From positions 62,001-126,000 of the forward strand of contig PAHP01000006.1 in assembly GCA_002705205.1 (NCBI GenBank): a stretch of DNA of 64,000 bases, in the 5' to 3' direction. The notes below the pieces were generated by a model. That model saw nothing but the letters and a program-made list of their open reading frames with translations, made no database searches and was not told the origin of the DNA. The position numbers and the translations under genes were made by a program. The DNA comes from Flavobacteriales bacterium. Lineage in GTDB: Bacteria; Bacteroidota; Bacteroidia; Flavobacteriales; BACL11. Shown here piece after piece: positions 17,090 to 26,200 of this stretch (positions are counted from its first letter, which is position 1; each line of letters opens with the position of its first letter).

Positions 17090-19012
17090 ATGAAAAAATT
17101 AGTATCTAGTGTTTTATCAGTAGCATTTGTTTTAATCTCACATGCTCAGAATGTATTAACTATTGGGGATGAAGATATTTCCTTAAATGAATTTAAGAGT
17201 ATTTTTTATAAGAACAATCAGGATCTAGAATTGTCAAAAGATTATCTAGATGAGTATATGAATTTATTTGTAAATTTCAAATTAAAAGTTATTGAAGCCA
17301 AAGCATTAGGTTTAGATACAGTGTCATCTTTTATTAATGAGCTTGATGGTTACAGAAAGCAATTAGCAAAACCTTACTTGAAGAATAATGAGTTTGATGC
17401 TGAGATGCTTAATGAGGCGTATGAAAGAATGAAAAAAGATATCAATGCAAGTCATATTTTAATTGCTTTAGATGAAAAAGCATCTGAGGTAGATGAAAAA
17501 GAAGCTTATGATAAATTGTTAGAACTAAGAAAATTAATCCTTAGTGGTAATATTTCTTTTGAGGAGGCTGCAGAATATAATTCAGATGATAAATCAGCCG
17601 TGTCTAATAAAGGTAATCTTGGCTACTTTACTGCTTTCATGATGGTATATGATTTTGAAACAGCTGCTTATCAAACAGGACTTGGTGAGATCTCAATGCC
17701 AATAAGAACGAAATATGGCTATCATATATTAAAAGTAAATGATAAAAGAGATGCTGTTGGAAAAGTAAAAGTAGCTCATATTATGTTTAAAGTAGTGAAA
17801 GGGGCTAATGAAAATCAGATTAGTCAAGCAAAAGATAAAATTAATGAAGTTCTAAAATTATTGAATAGTGGTGATGAGTTTGCTGATGTTGCAGAACGTT
17901 ATTCTGAAGATAGGTCTACTGCTGTTAAGGGAGGAGTTTTACCGCCATTTGGTGTTGGAAAAATGGTTCCGAAATTTGAGAATGTTGCTTTTTCACTTAA
18001 AGATATTGGTGATCTATCGGTTCCGTTTAGGACTGAGTATGGTTGGCATGTTATAGTTTTGTTAGAGAAGTATCCTATTAGTGAATTCGAGGAAATTGAG
18101 GTAGAACTAAGGAGAAAAGTAGAGAGAGATAGTAGAGGTGAATTGAGTCAGAAGGCTCTTTTTGAACAACTACATGAGACATATAAGGTGAGAAACAAAC
18201 CTGCTCAATATAATAAATTCAGAAAAACTTCAGCTTTAAAAGTTGCTAAAGGAACTTTTAAGATTTTAGTGAAAAATAATGCAACACTCTTCACTATTGA
18301 TGAAAAATTAGTTCAGGTAAATGATTTTGCTAAATATATTTTAGAGAATCAAAAGACAGGAAGTAATATTGATGACATGTATACTGACTTTGTAAATAAT
18401 GAATTATTACTTTATGAAGAGAGTTTGTTAGAAAAAAAGTACCCTGAGTATAAGGCTTTATTAAATGAATATAGAGAAGGGATTTTGTTATTTGATATGA
18501 CAAATAGTAAGGTTTGGAGAAAAGCTGTAGAGGATACTCTAGGTTTGAAAGCTTTTTTTGAAGAGAATAAATCTAATTATAGCTGGCAAGAGAGGGTTGA
18601 TGCAACTATATATAGTTGTATTGATTTATTTACTGCAAAGAAAGTAAAGAGGGAGATTTATAAGAAACATCGAGGAAAGATTACTGATGAGGAGATTTTA
18701 GAGAAGATTAATAAAGATGCAGTATTGTCTTTACAGATTGAAAGTAAGAAATTTGAAGGGGGAGATAATCAATATATAGATGATTTAGAATGGAAATCAG
18801 GTATTGCACAGGATATTGTTTTAAAAGATGGTTCTTATGTCTTAGTTGATATTCATGAAGTCTTGCCTTCAGCTATAAAAGCAATGGATGAAACTAGAGG
18901 TAAAGTTATTTCTGACTACCAGAATGCTTTGGAGAAAGAGTGGCTTTCTAGTTTAAAGTTAAAATATCCTATTACAATTAATACTGAGGTGCTTTATTCA
19001 TTAATAAGGTAA
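17090..19012 (+). CDS. Periplasmic peptidyl-prolyl isomerase with two parvulin domains
   Basis: Predicted periplasmic folding factor of 640 residues with signal peptide MKKLVSSVLSVAFVLISHAQ. An N-terminal helical chaperone part (about 22-115) is followed by two parvulin domains, roughly 118-218 (SHILIALDE to GYHILKVND) and 228-335 (AHIMFKVV to GWHVIVLLE). The remaining 300 residues are unassigned and helical. The layout resembles SurA/PpiD proteins acting on outer-membrane proteins. It is followed with 1 nt between stop and start by a SurA-like lipoprotein and then by a SurA homologue, forming a three-gene folding cluster. Confidence 0.88.
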   Translation: MKKLVSSVLSVAFVLISHAQNVLTIGDEDISLNEFKSIFYKNNQDLELSKDYLDEYMNLFVNFKLKVIEAKALGLDTVSSFINELDGYRKQLAKPYLKNNEFDAEMLNEAYERMKKDINASHILIALDEKASEVDEKEAYDKLLELRKLILSGNISFEEAAEYNSDDKSAVSNKGNLGYFTAFMMVYDFETAAYQTGLGEISMPIRTKYGYHILKVNDKRDAVGKVKVAHIMFKVVKGANENQISQAKDKINEVLKLLNSGDEFADVAERYSEDRSTAVKGGVLPPFGVGKMVPKFENVAFSLKDIGDLSVPFRTEYGWHVIVLLEKYPISEFEEIEVELRRKVERDSRGELSQKALFEQLHETYKVRNKPAQYNKFRKTSALKVAKGTFKILVKNNATLFTIDEKLVQVNDFAKYILENQKTGSNIDDMYTDFVNNELLLYEESLLEKKYPEYKALLNEYREGILLFDMTNSKVWRKAVEDTLGLKAFFEENKSNYSWQERVDATIYSCIDLFTAKKVKREIYKKHRGKITDEEILEKINKDAVLSLQIESKKFEGGDNQYIDDLEWKSGIAQDIVLKDGSYVLVDIHEVLPSAIKAMDETRGKVISDYQNALEKEWLSSLKLKYPITINTEVLYSLIR

Positions 19013-19013
19013 G

Positions 19014-19850
19014 ATGTTAGTTAGAAAGTTCCCTGTATATTTAGGTGCTCTTTTATTATTTTTTTCTTGTTTATCTAAAAAAGATAATAGAATAATTGCT
19101 AGCGTTAGTGAAAGCGATTTGTTTTTGTCTGATATTTTAGATGAAATGCCAGCTCAAGTTGAAGATTCCGCTTATTTTGTTGAAAGGTATGTGAATAAAT
19201 GGATTAGAGAACAGTTGATGGTCTATAATGCAGAAATGAATTTAAGTAGTCATATGAAAAATTATGATAAGCAAATAGAAGACTATAGAAACTCTTTATT
19301 GATTTATGCTTATCAGCAGGAGTTATTAAATCAGCATCTAGATACTGTAATTGATAAAGAAGATATAGAATCTTACTATAATCAGTATATAGATCAGTTT
19401 AAGCTTACTAAGAATATTTTTAAAGGCAGGTTTATTGTAGTTAATAAGTTGGCCCCAGATATAATTTTATTAGAAAAGTTAGTTAAATCAAATAAAGAGG
19501 GAGCATTAGATGATTTAATTGATTATTGTCAACAATTTGCAAAGGAATATTATTTAGAAGATGATAAATGGGAATATTTTTCAATATTTAATGAAAAATT
19601 GCCAGAATTAATAGTAGAGGAGGCTTATTTTTTAAGTAATACTAAAGGAGTTTCTTTTGAAGATAATGTATTCAGGTACTATATATATATTGATGATTAT
19701 AAACTGAAGGGTAGTCTTAGTCCTCTAGATATGGAAAGAGATAAGATTCAGAACGTGCTTCTTAATAAAAAGAAAATAGAATATTTACAGCAATTAGAAG
19801 ATGAATTATATCAGAAAGGGTTAGCTTTGAAAAAAATTAAAATTTACTAA
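19014..19850 (+). CDS. SurA-N-like lipoprotein lacking a parvulin domain
   Basis: Predicted lipoprotein of 278 residues (signal MLVRKFPVYLGALLLFFSC, lipidated Cys19). Residues 30-120 (SESDLFLSDIL, then a helical stretch with VNKWIREQLMVYNAEMNL) resemble the N-terminal chaperone segment of SurA-type isomerases, but no HILV...GxLGxF parvulin pattern is present. It sits between two parvulin proteins, one base after the first and sharing a base with the start of the next (TAATG). A role as a membrane-anchored partner in outer-membrane protein folding is inferred from position and the SurA-like helices only. Confidence 0.7.
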   Translation: MLVRKFPVYLGALLLFFSCLSKKDNRIIASVSESDLFLSDILDEMPAQVEDSAYFVERYVNKWIREQLMVYNAEMNLSSHMKNYDKQIEDYRNSLLIYAYQQELLNQHLDTVIDKEDIESYYNQYIDQFKLTKNIFKGRFIVVNKLAPDIILLEKLVKSNKEGALDDLIDYCQQFAKEYYLEDDKWEYFSIFNEKLPELIVEEAYFLSNTKGVSFEDNVFRYYIYIDDYKLKGSLSPLDMERDKIQNVLLNKKKIEYLQQLEDELYQKGLALKKIKIY

Positions 19851-21175
19851 TGAAAAGAATCTTAAATATATTTCTTTTAAGTTGTTTAACATTGATGTTA
19901 GAAGCGCAATCAATTGACAAGGTAGAGGCAATTATAGGAGGTGAGATTGTCCTTACCTCAGATATTGAGTCTCAATATGTACAATATTTGTCTCAAGGAA
20001 ATCTAAAATCAGATTTTGTAAAGTGTGAAATCATTGAAGATCTTTTGTTTCAGAGGTTACTTATTAATCAAGCAAAAATAGATAGTGTTAACATAACAGA
20101 AGAGGAGATTGATCTTGAGGTTTTAAAACGATTAAATTACTTTGAAAGCCAGTTAGGCTCAGTTAAGAAGGTTGAAGAGTATTTTTCAAAGCCTAAAGCT
20201 GAAATAGAGTTAGAGTTAGAGAGAGTAATTAAAGATCAATTTTTAGCTCAGAAAGTAGAAGCATCAATTACTTCTAATATAAAAGTAACTCCATCAGAGG
20301 TAAAAGAATTTTTTAATAGTCAAGATGTATCTGAAATTCCTATTGTACCAACTCAGGTTGAGATGTCTCAGATTGTGATTAGGCCAGAAATATCTGAAAA
20401 TCAGAAAGATAAAATTAGAGAGAAGCTGAGCTCCTTTAGAGAGAGAGTATATAATGGAGAGGATTTTAAAGTTTTAGCTGCTTTATATTCAGATGACCAG
20501 GGCTCTGCTTCATCTGGAGGGGAGCTTGGATTTGTAAATAGAGGAGAGTTAGTTCCTGAGTTTGAAAGAGCTGCTTTTAGATTAAGTGAAGGCGAAATAT
20601 CAGAAGTTGTAGAGTCTCAGTTTGGTTTTCATATTATTCAATTGATTGAAAGAAGAGGAGAGCAGATTAATGTTCGCCATATTTTACTTAAAATAAAAGT
20701 TAGTTCTACAGCATTATATAATGCAAAGATGAAAATTGAAGATATAGAGAAAGAAATAAAAGAAGGAAAGATCTCCTTCGATGAAGCAATTGAGAAGTAT
20801 AGTGATCATGAGAGTAGAAATAATGGAGGATTATTATTAAACCCTAATACTATGTCAACTCTGCATACAATTGAAGATATGGATCCTACTCTTAGATATG
20901 CAGTCGAAAATCTTAATGAGAGTGATATGTCAGCACCATCAATTATGAAATTGCTTGATGAGACTAAGGCTTATAGAATATTAAGAATAAATACAAAAAT
21001 AGAAGAGCATAAAGCAAACCTAGTTGATGATTTTTCTATGATAAAAGATTTTGCAATAAACATTAAAAAACAAGATCAGTTAATTAAATGGATTGGAAAA
21101 ACTATAGAAAAGACTTATATTAAACTTAATAAAGAGATTTCTATTTGTGAATTTAAAAATAAATGGATAATATGA
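19850..21175 (+). CDS. surA: SurA-type peptidyl-prolyl isomerase/chaperone
   Basis: Predicted periplasmic chaperone of 441 residues with signal peptide MKRILNIFLLSCLTLMLEAQ. The N-terminal chaperone domain begins IDKVEAIIGGEIVLTSDIE, matching the SurA start (VVNDxxxxxSDI). A clear parvulin domain spans about 168-268 (QIVIRPE ... GGELGFVNRGELVPEFE ... FGFHIIQLIE), and a second, more divergent one about 275-385 (VRHILLKIK ... SDHESRNNGG). SurA escorts outer-membrane proteins to the BAM machinery. It is overlapped by the next gene, moxR. Confidence 0.9.
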   Translation: MKRILNIFLLSCLTLMLEAQSIDKVEAIIGGEIVLTSDIESQYVQYLSQGNLKSDFVKCEIIEDLLFQRLLINQAKIDSVNITEEEIDLEVLKRLNYFESQLGSVKKVEEYFSKPKAEIELELERVIKDQFLAQKVEASITSNIKVTPSEVKEFFNSQDVSEIPIVPTQVEMSQIVIRPEISENQKDKIREKLSSFRERVYNGEDFKVLAALYSDDQGSASSGGELGFVNRGELVPEFERAAFRLSEGEISEVVESQFGFHIIQLIERRGEQINVRHILLKIKVSSTALYNAKMKIEDIEKEIKEGKISFDEAIEKYSDHESRNNGGLLLNPNTMSTLHTIEDMDPTLRYAVENLNESDMSAPSIMKLLDETKAYRILRINTKIEEHKANLVDDFSMIKDFAINIKKQDQLIKWIGKTIEKTYIKLNKEISICEFKNKWII

Positions 21176-22128
21176 ATAATGATGTAGAATCTATTAATAA
21201 GTTTGTTCTCAGGTATAATGATTTTAAGACTGAGATATCAAAAGTTATAGTGGGTCAGGAGGATGTCATACAACAAGTTTTAATTTCAATTTTTTGCAAT
21301 GGCCATTGTTTATTGGTAGGCGTTCCAGGTCTTGCAAAAACATTATTAGTAGAAACTATTGCTAACTCTTTAGGGCTTAACTTTAAACGTATTCAATTCA
21401 CTCCTGATCTGATGCCTTCTGATATAGTAGGCGCTGAGATATTAGATGAAAAAAGAGAATTTAGATTTATTAAAGGACCCTTGTTCTCTAATATTATCTT
21501 AGCTGATGAGATTAATAGAACGCCACCAAAAACACAATCAGCTTTATTAGAAGCAATGCAAGAGAGATCTGTAACAAATGCAGGTGATAAATATATTCTA
21601 GATAAACCATTCTTTGTATTGGCTACACAAAATCCTATAGAACAGGAAGGGACTTATCCTTTGCCTGAGGCTCAGTTAGATAGGTTTATGTTTAATGTAT
21701 TATTAGATTATCCAAATTATGAAGAAGAATTACAGATAGTAAGACAGACGACAGTTAAACAAGACGTCAAGCTAAATATTGTAATGTCAGCTGAAGAGAT
21801 TGTAAATTACCAAGAGATCATTACCAAATTACCGGTTACCCATAATGTATTAGAATATGTAGTAAGCCTTGTGTCTAAAACAAGGCCAAATTCTGATAAA
21901 ACAGCTGATGTTGTGAAAGAATATATTGAATGGGGTGCAGGGCCACGAGCATCACAATATATGCTTATGGCAGCAAAATGTCATGCTGCGATTCATGGTA
22001 AGTATTCTCCAGATATTGAGGATGTTAAAGCTGTTGCAAAGCCTATATTGAGGCATAGAATAGTTAGAAATTATAAGGCAGAGGCAGAGGGTTTAAGTGT
22101 AGATAAGATTATTGAGTCAATTTTATAA
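21163..22128 (+). CDS. MoxR-family AAA+ ATPase
   Basis: Cytoplasmic ATPase of 321 residues. MoxR proteins act as chaperones that help insert metal cofactors or mature vWA-domain partner proteins. Motifs: Walker A in VGVPGLAKTLL (about residue 47), FTPDLMPSDIVG, Walker B in IILADEINRTPPKTQSALLEAMQE-type sequence, and ATQNPIEQEGTYPLPEAQLDRF. Two starts are possible: ATG at 21163 (overlaps surA by 13 nt) or at 21172, which makes a 4-nt ATGA overlap typical of coupled genes. The DUF58/vWA partners that usually follow are absent here; def comes next, its start sharing one base with the moxR stop. Confidence 0.9.
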   Translation: MDNMNNDVESINKFVLRYNDFKTEISKVIVGQEDVIQQVLISIFCNGHCLLVGVPGLAKTLLVETIANSLGLNFKRIQFTPDLMPSDIVGAEILDEKREFRFIKGPLFSNIILADEINRTPPKTQSALLEAMQERSVTNAGDKYILDKPFFVLATQNPIEQEGTYPLPEAQLDRFMFNVLLDYPNYEEELQIVRQTTVKQDVKLNIVMSAEEIVNYQEIITKLPVTHNVLEYVVSLVSKTRPNSDKTADVVKEYIEWGAGPRASQYMLMAAKCHAAIHGKYSPDIEDVKAVAKPILRHRIVRNYKAEAEGLSVDKIIESIL

Positions 22129-22685
22129 TGATATTACCAATAGTTTCTTTTGGATCAGCAATCTTAAGAGAGAGATGTAAGGATATTAATTCAGACTATC
22201 CTGATTTGGATATATTGTTAGGTAATATGTGGGAAACCATGTATCAGGCTAATGGAGTAGGACTTGCAGCGCCTCAGATTAATAAAAATATTCGCTTATT
22301 CTTAATTGATACATCGCCTTTTTTAGAAGATGATGAAATTAAAGAGACTGCAGTAAAGAAAGTATTTATTAATGCACAAATAGTTAAGGAAGAAGGTGAT
22401 GAATGGAGTTTTAATGAGGGTTGCTTATCTATACCTGAAATAAGGGAAGATATATTTAGGAAGTCTACTATTGTTGTTGAATATCTTAATGAGAGATTTG
22501 AAAGAAAAGTAGAGTCTTTTGATGGAGTAGCTGCTCGTGTAATACAACATGAATATGATCATATTAATGGAATACTTTTTACAGATAAATTGTCTCCTTT
22601 ACGTAAAAGAATGATAAAAAGTAAGTTATTTGAAATTAGTAAAGGAAATGTAAAAGTTCCTTATAAAATGAGGTTTCCTAAGTAG
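22128..22685 (+). CDS. def: Peptide deformylase
   Basis: Removes the formyl group from the N-terminal methionine of new proteins. The 185-residue protein has all three family motifs: GVGLAAPQI (about 44-52), EGCLSIPE (about 103-110, metal-binding Cys) and QHEYDHINGILF (about 144-155, two metal-binding His and the catalytic Glu). It is the last gene of the guaB-to-def run and starts inside the moxR stop (TAATG). The convergent FAH-family gene ends 4 nt away, with no terminator visible. Confidence 0.97.
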   Translation: MILPIVSFGSAILRERCKDINSDYPDLDILLGNMWETMYQANGVGLAAPQINKNIRLFLIDTSPFLEDDEIKETAVKKVFINAQIVKEEGDEWSFNEGCLSIPEIREDIFRKSTIVVEYLNERFERKVESFDGVAARVIQHEYDHINGILFTDKLSPLRKRMIKSKLFEISKGNVKVPYKMRFPK

Positions 22686-22689
22686 ATCT

Positions 22690-23301
22690 TTATTTTATCA
22701 CTACTTTAAGTATTTCCTCATTTTTAATAAAACCTTTTAGTATGTCTCCATTCTTTACTGAACCTACTCCCTTTGGTGTTCCGGTAAATATTAAATCTCC
22801 TATTTTAAGCGTAAAAAATCTTGAAGCATAAGCAATAATTTGGTCAAATGTAAAAATCATTTCATTACTATTGCCTTTTTGAACTTCTTTCCCGTTTTTA
22901 TTTAAAGAAAAGACAATGTTATCTAATTCCAGATTAGACTTATCAATGAAAGATCTGCTAATTTGTGCTGAACCATCAAACCCTTTAGATTTTTCCCATG
23001 GGTGTCCTTTATCTTTACATTCGTTTTGTACATCTCTAGCAGTAAAATCAATTCCTATACCTATTTCTGAATAATATTTATAAGCAAATTGCTCTTCAAT
23101 GTTTTTACCTGTTTTGTTTATTTTTATTACTAACTCTACTTCATAGTGAATGTTATTTGAAAAATCAGGAATAAAGAATGGATGTCCTTTTGGTTGTATT
23201 GCAGTTTCTGGTTTTAAGAATAAAATAGGCTCTTTTGGAATATTATTTTGTAACTCTTTTGCATGATCTGCATAATTTCTTCCAATACAAATAATTTTCA
23301 T
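22690..23301 (-). CDS. Fumarylacetoacetate hydrolase (FAH) family protein
   Basis: Metal-dependent hydrolase or decarboxylase of 203 residues. The start MKIICIGRNYADHAKEL, the metal-binding EVELVIKI segment, GIDFTARDVQ, HPWEKSKGFDGSAQI and LIFTGTPKGVG are typical of the small FAH proteins, which include acylpyruvases and oxaloacetate decarboxylases. The exact substrate is unknown. The gene starts 4 nt after the exonuclease gene ends, so the two are likely cotranscribed from the E2 promoter. Confidence 0.88.
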   Translation of the reverse strand: MKIICIGRNYADHAKELQNNIPKEPILFLKPETAIQPKGHPFFIPDFSNNIHYEVELVIKINKTGKNIEEQFAYKYYSEIGIGIDFTARDVQNECKDKGHPWEKSKGFDGSAQISRSFIDKSNLELDNIVFSLNKNGKEVQKGNSNEMIFTFDQIIAYASRFFTLKIGDLIFTGTPKGVGSVKNGDILKGFIKNEEILKVVIK

Positions 23302-23305
23302 GCTA

Positions 23306-24091
23306 TTAAGAGTTAAATTTATTTTTCAGTTTCATTTGGGTGGCAAAATCACTCATCATATTTTTAGTGTATAAAGGAAAATCTGCTTGATTAATCCAGG
23401 AAAAATATCCGGGGTTTTCATTCCATATTTTTTCTAGCGTTTCCCCTCTGTATTTACCAAAGCTAAGTATTTTTTTTCCTTCTTCATTATATCGTATAAA
23501 TCCAGCCATATCAGCAAATTTTCCACCAACTTGAGAGAATTCGGCTAAAAACCGTGTATTATTCTCTAGTTCATTGTACTTTTTAAGTTGGGAAAGTAAT
23601 ACTTCGTAAGTTGCGATAGTATCTGCCTCTGCTGAGTGTGCATTTGTTAAATCTTTATTGCAATAGAATTTATAAGCTGCAACTAATGTTCTTTTTTCCA
23701 TTTTATGGAAGATGTTTTGAACATCAATAGATTTTCTATTTTTCATATTAAAATCTATCCCAGATCTTAGGAATTCCTCAGCAAGTAAAGGAATGTCAAA
23801 TTTATTAGAGTTATACCCGCCTAAGTCACAGTTCTTTATTAGTTCTGAAATCTCTTCTGCTAAATGCTGAAATGTTGGTTCATTTGCTACTTTCTCATTA
23901 GATATTCCATGTATTTCTGTTGTTTCTGGAGGAATAGGTATAGTAGGATTTACAAGCCATGTTTTACTTTCTTTATTTCCGTTAGGGAAAACTTTTAGTA
24001 TAGAGATCTCTACTATTCTGTCTTTTGATATTTGTAAACCTGTTGTTTCTAAGTCAAAGAAAACAATAGGTTTTTCTAAATTTAAATTCAT
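23306..24091 (-). CDS. DEDDh 3'-5' exonuclease (DnaQ/PolC epsilon-like)
   Basis: Predicted DNA or RNA exonuclease of 261 residues. The catalytic set of the DEDDh group is visible: FFDLETTGL (Asp13, Glu15), GYNSNKFDIPLL (Asp) and HSAEADTIATYEV (His and last Asp). The C-terminal 75 residues (FGKYRGETLEKIWNENPGYFSW) form a small extra domain often attached to exonucleases of Bacteroidota, with a GKYRG...PGYF pattern. It may proofread replication or act in repair. It follows the E2 gene by 52 nt. Confidence 0.88.
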   Translation of the reverse strand: MNLNLEKPIVFFDLETTGLQISKDRIVEISILKVFPNGNKESKTWLVNPTIPIPPETTEIHGISNEKVANEPTFQHLAEEISELIKNCDLGGYNSNKFDIPLLAEEFLRSGIDFNMKNRKSIDVQNIFHKMEKRTLVAAYKFYCNKDLTNAHSAEADTIATYEVLLSQLKKYNELENNTRFLAEFSQVGGKFADMAGFIRYNEEGKKILSFGKYRGETLEKIWNENPGYFSWINQADFPLYTKNMMSDFATQMKLKNKFNS

Positions 24092-24143
24092 AGCAAGTGA
24101 AAGTGCTAGTAAGTTTATGGATTTTAATAAAATCTAGTAAATA

Positions 24144-25448
24144 TTATACAATTGTATTTGTATCAAAATTCTCTAAATAATCAGCAACTTTTCTTACAAA
24201 TTGACCTCCTAGAGCCCCATCAACAACTCTGTGGTCATATGAAAGAGAAAGAAACATCATATGACGGATTGCTATTACATCTCCATGTTCAAGTTCTAAA
24301 ACAACTGGTTTCTTTTTAATTACTCCGCATGCCAATATAGCTACTTGAGGTTGATTAATAATAGGTGTCCCCATTAGGTTTCCAAATGTTCCGACGTTTG
24401 TCATTGTGATTGTTCCTCCTTGTATGTCGTCAGGATTTAGTTGAGCTCCTCTAGCTCTTGAGGCTAGGTCGTTTACAGACTTAGTAATACCTATTAGATT
24501 CTTATTTTGACATTCTTTAATTACAGGAACAATAAGATTTCCATCAGGTAGTGCAGCAGCCATTCCAATGTTTACGTTTCTATGAATATGAATGTTGGTT
24601 CCATCAACAGAAACATTAATCATAGGGAAGTCTTTAACTGCTTTTGCCATCGCTTCAATAATAATAGGAGTAAATGTAATATTTTGACCTTCTCTTTTCT
24701 TAAAATCAGCCTTTACAGAGTTTCTCCAATTTACGATATTTGTCATGTCAGCCTCAACAAAAGATGTGATGTGTGCAGACGTTTTCTTAGACATAGTCAT
24801 GTGTGATGAGATTAGCTTTCTCATTCTGTCCATTTCAACAATCTCGGTATCTCCTGTTATAGGGATATCTACTTTATTATCTTCCTTAGCTTCATCAATA
24901 GGCTGAGTTGTTGTTGTTGTTGTTGTTGTTGTTAAAGGAGGGTTCTTTCTATTCTTTAAATAAGACATCATGTCTGATTTAGTGACTCTGCCTTCTTTTC
25001 CTGTTCCAGAAATAGTTTCTAACTCATCTAGATTAATTCCTTCTTTCGAAGCCATATTCTTTACAAGCGGGGAGTAGAATCTATCTGCTGAGCTAGTAAT
25101 TGTTGTACTGGTATTAGTAGTCTTTATGACTGACTCTTCGGTAGGTTTTATTGGTTCTTGATCTTTTTTTGGTTTAGAAGGTGCTGAAGCATTAATAGTT
25201 TCATCGCCTTTGGTTTCCAAAATAGCAAAAGCCTCACCAACTTTAATGACGTCATCTGCTTGAAAAAGCTGCTCTACTAGTTTTCCTTCATGAGTTGAAG
25301 GTACTTCTGAATCAACTTTGTCAGTAGCAATCTCTATAATTGTTTCATCAATTTCAATCATGTCTCCAATATTCTTGCTCCATGATATTACGGTTGCTTC
25401 TGAAACACTCTCACCCATTTTGGGCATAATAAGCTCTACTCTTGCCAT
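24144..25448 (-). CDS. 2-oxoacid dehydrogenase complex E2 (dihydrolipoyl acyltransferase)
   Basis: Core acyltransferase of a 2-oxoacid dehydrogenase complex, 434 residues. Domains: lipoyl domain 1-77 with the lipoylated Lys44 in EIATDKVDSEVPS; an E3/E1-binding domain about 124-172 (FYSPLVKNMASKEGINLDEL, GTGKEGRVTKSD); and the catalytic domain about 205-430 ending in SYDHRVVDGALGG with the active-site His and Asp. Bacteroidota E2 proteins of this type usually serve branched-chain or 2-oxoglutarate dehydrogenase; which one is unclear. The linker holds a run of nine Thr encoded by a triplet repeat. The E1 and E3 genes are not here. Confidence 0.93.
   Translation of the reverse strand: MARVELIMPKMGESVSEATVISWSKNIGDMIEIDETIIEIATDKVDSEVPSTHEGKLVEQLFQADDVIKVGEAFAILETKGDETINASAPSKPKKDQEPIKPTEESVIKTTNTSTTITSSADRFYSPLVKNMASKEGINLDELETISGTGKEGRVTKSDMMSYLKNRKNPPLTTTTTTTTTQPIDEAKEDNKVDIPITGDTEIVEMDRMRKLISSHMTMSKKTSAHITSFVEADMTNIVNWRNSVKADFKKREGQNITFTPIIIEAMAKAVKDFPMINVSVDGTNIHIHRNVNIGMAAALPDGNLIVPVIKECQNKNLIGITKSVNDLASRARGAQLNPDDIQGGTITMTNVGTFGNLMGTPIINQPQVAILACGVIKKKPVVLELEHGDVIAIRHMMFLSLSYDHRVVDGALGGQFVRKVADYLENFDTNTIV
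24907..24933. repeat. (GTT)9 triplet repeat inside the E2 gene
   Basis: Nine consecutive GTT units on the plus strand read on the coding strand as ACA codons. They give most of a nine-Thr run (the last Thr is ACT) in the flexible linker between the subunit-binding and catalytic domains of E2. Being a triplet, length change would keep the frame. Confidence 0.95.
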
Positions 25449-25465
25449 AGTATATTAATTTTTCG

Positions 25466-25473
25466 CAAAATTA
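25466..25473 (-). promoter_or_regulatory. Predicted -7 box (TAATTTTG) for the E2 gene
   Basis: Exact TAnnTTTG match on the minus strand, 17 nt before the E2 ATG at 25448. Confidence 0.45.
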
Positions 25474-25538
25474 AGAAAAGAAAGCAATTTAATTCTTTTT
25501 TGATAGTTAGTTTTTAATACCATTTTGTTAGTTGTGAA

Positions 25539-26144
25539 TTACTCAGAATAAGGCATTCTACTTGAAATGGCTGTTCCTAAGGTTATGTCATCAGCATACT
25601 CAAGCTCATCACCTATTGCGATTCCTCTTGCTATTGAAGATATTTTGATGTTAAAATCTTTTAATCTTCTAAATAAATAAAAGTTTGTGGTGTCTCCTTC
25701 CATTGTAGTGCTTAATGCAAAAATGACTTCTTTAACATTATCTGAATTAATCCTTTTTATTAGCTCATCAACTCTTATGTCTGTTGGTCCTACACCATCT
25801 ATAGGAGATATTAGTCCTCCTAATATATGATAAACACCATTAAATTGCATGGTGTTTTCAATTGCCATCATTACTCGTATATCTTGAACAACGCAAATTG
25901 TCTTACTATCTCTTTTATTATTAATACATACCTCACATAATTCATTGTCTGAAATGCTATAACATTTTTTGCAATAATTAATCCTGTTAATTAATTGAAT
26001 AAAAGAATCACCAAATAATTCTATTTTATACTTGTCTTGTTTAAGCATATGAAGTACAAGTCTTAATGCAGATTTCTTTCCAATACCTGGAAGGCTAGAT
26101 AATTGCTCAACAGCATTCTCAACAAGTTTTGATGGAAAATTCAT
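25539..26144 (-). CDS. recR: Recombination mediator protein RecR
   Basis: DNA-repair protein that with RecO/RecF loads RecA at gaps. The 201-residue protein has the helix-hairpin-helix LSSLPGIGKKSALRLVLHML, a four-Cys zinc finger (CKKC ... CEVC, about 56-71), and a Toprim domain (CVVQDIRVMMAIENT, then YHILGGLISPIDGVGP). The start MNFPSKLVENAVEQL at 26144 matches the family; an ATG 27 nt further upstream lies on the far side of the -7 box and is disfavoured. The box ends only 5 nt before this start. Confidence 0.95.
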   Translation of the reverse strand: MNFPSKLVENAVEQLSSLPGIGKKSALRLVLHMLKQDKYKIELFGDSFIQLINRINYCKKCYSISDNELCEVCINNKRDSKTICVVQDIRVMMAIENTMQFNGVYHILGGLISPIDGVGPTDIRVDELIKRINSDNVKEVIFALSTTMEGDTTNFYLFRRLKDFNIKISSIARGIAIGDELEYADDITLGTAISSRMPYSE

Positions 26145-26149
26145 ATATG

Positions 26150-26157
26150 CAAATCTA
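26150..26157 (-). promoter_or_regulatory. Predicted -7 box (TAGATTTG) for recR, unusually close
   Basis: Exact TAnnTTTG match on the minus strand ending 5 nt before the recR ATG at 26144, implying a leaderless or nearly leaderless mRNA. Confidence 0.45.
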
Positions 26158-26177
26158 ATATTAATGTACAAAACTTT

Positions 26178-26185
26178 TAGCTTTG
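26178..26185 (+). promoter_or_regulatory. Predicted -7 box (TAGCTTTG) for the symporter
   Basis: Exact TAnnTTTG match, 15 nt before the ATG at 26201, in the short gap divergent to recR. Confidence 0.45.
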
Positions 26186-26200
26186 TAAAAAAAAATATCT

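Noticed and set aside
21163-22128. MoxR-vWA system formed with the vWA gene at 50.4 kb
   Set aside because: The genes are almost 30 kb apart, on opposite strands and in unrelated operons. The family link alone is not evidence of partnership.
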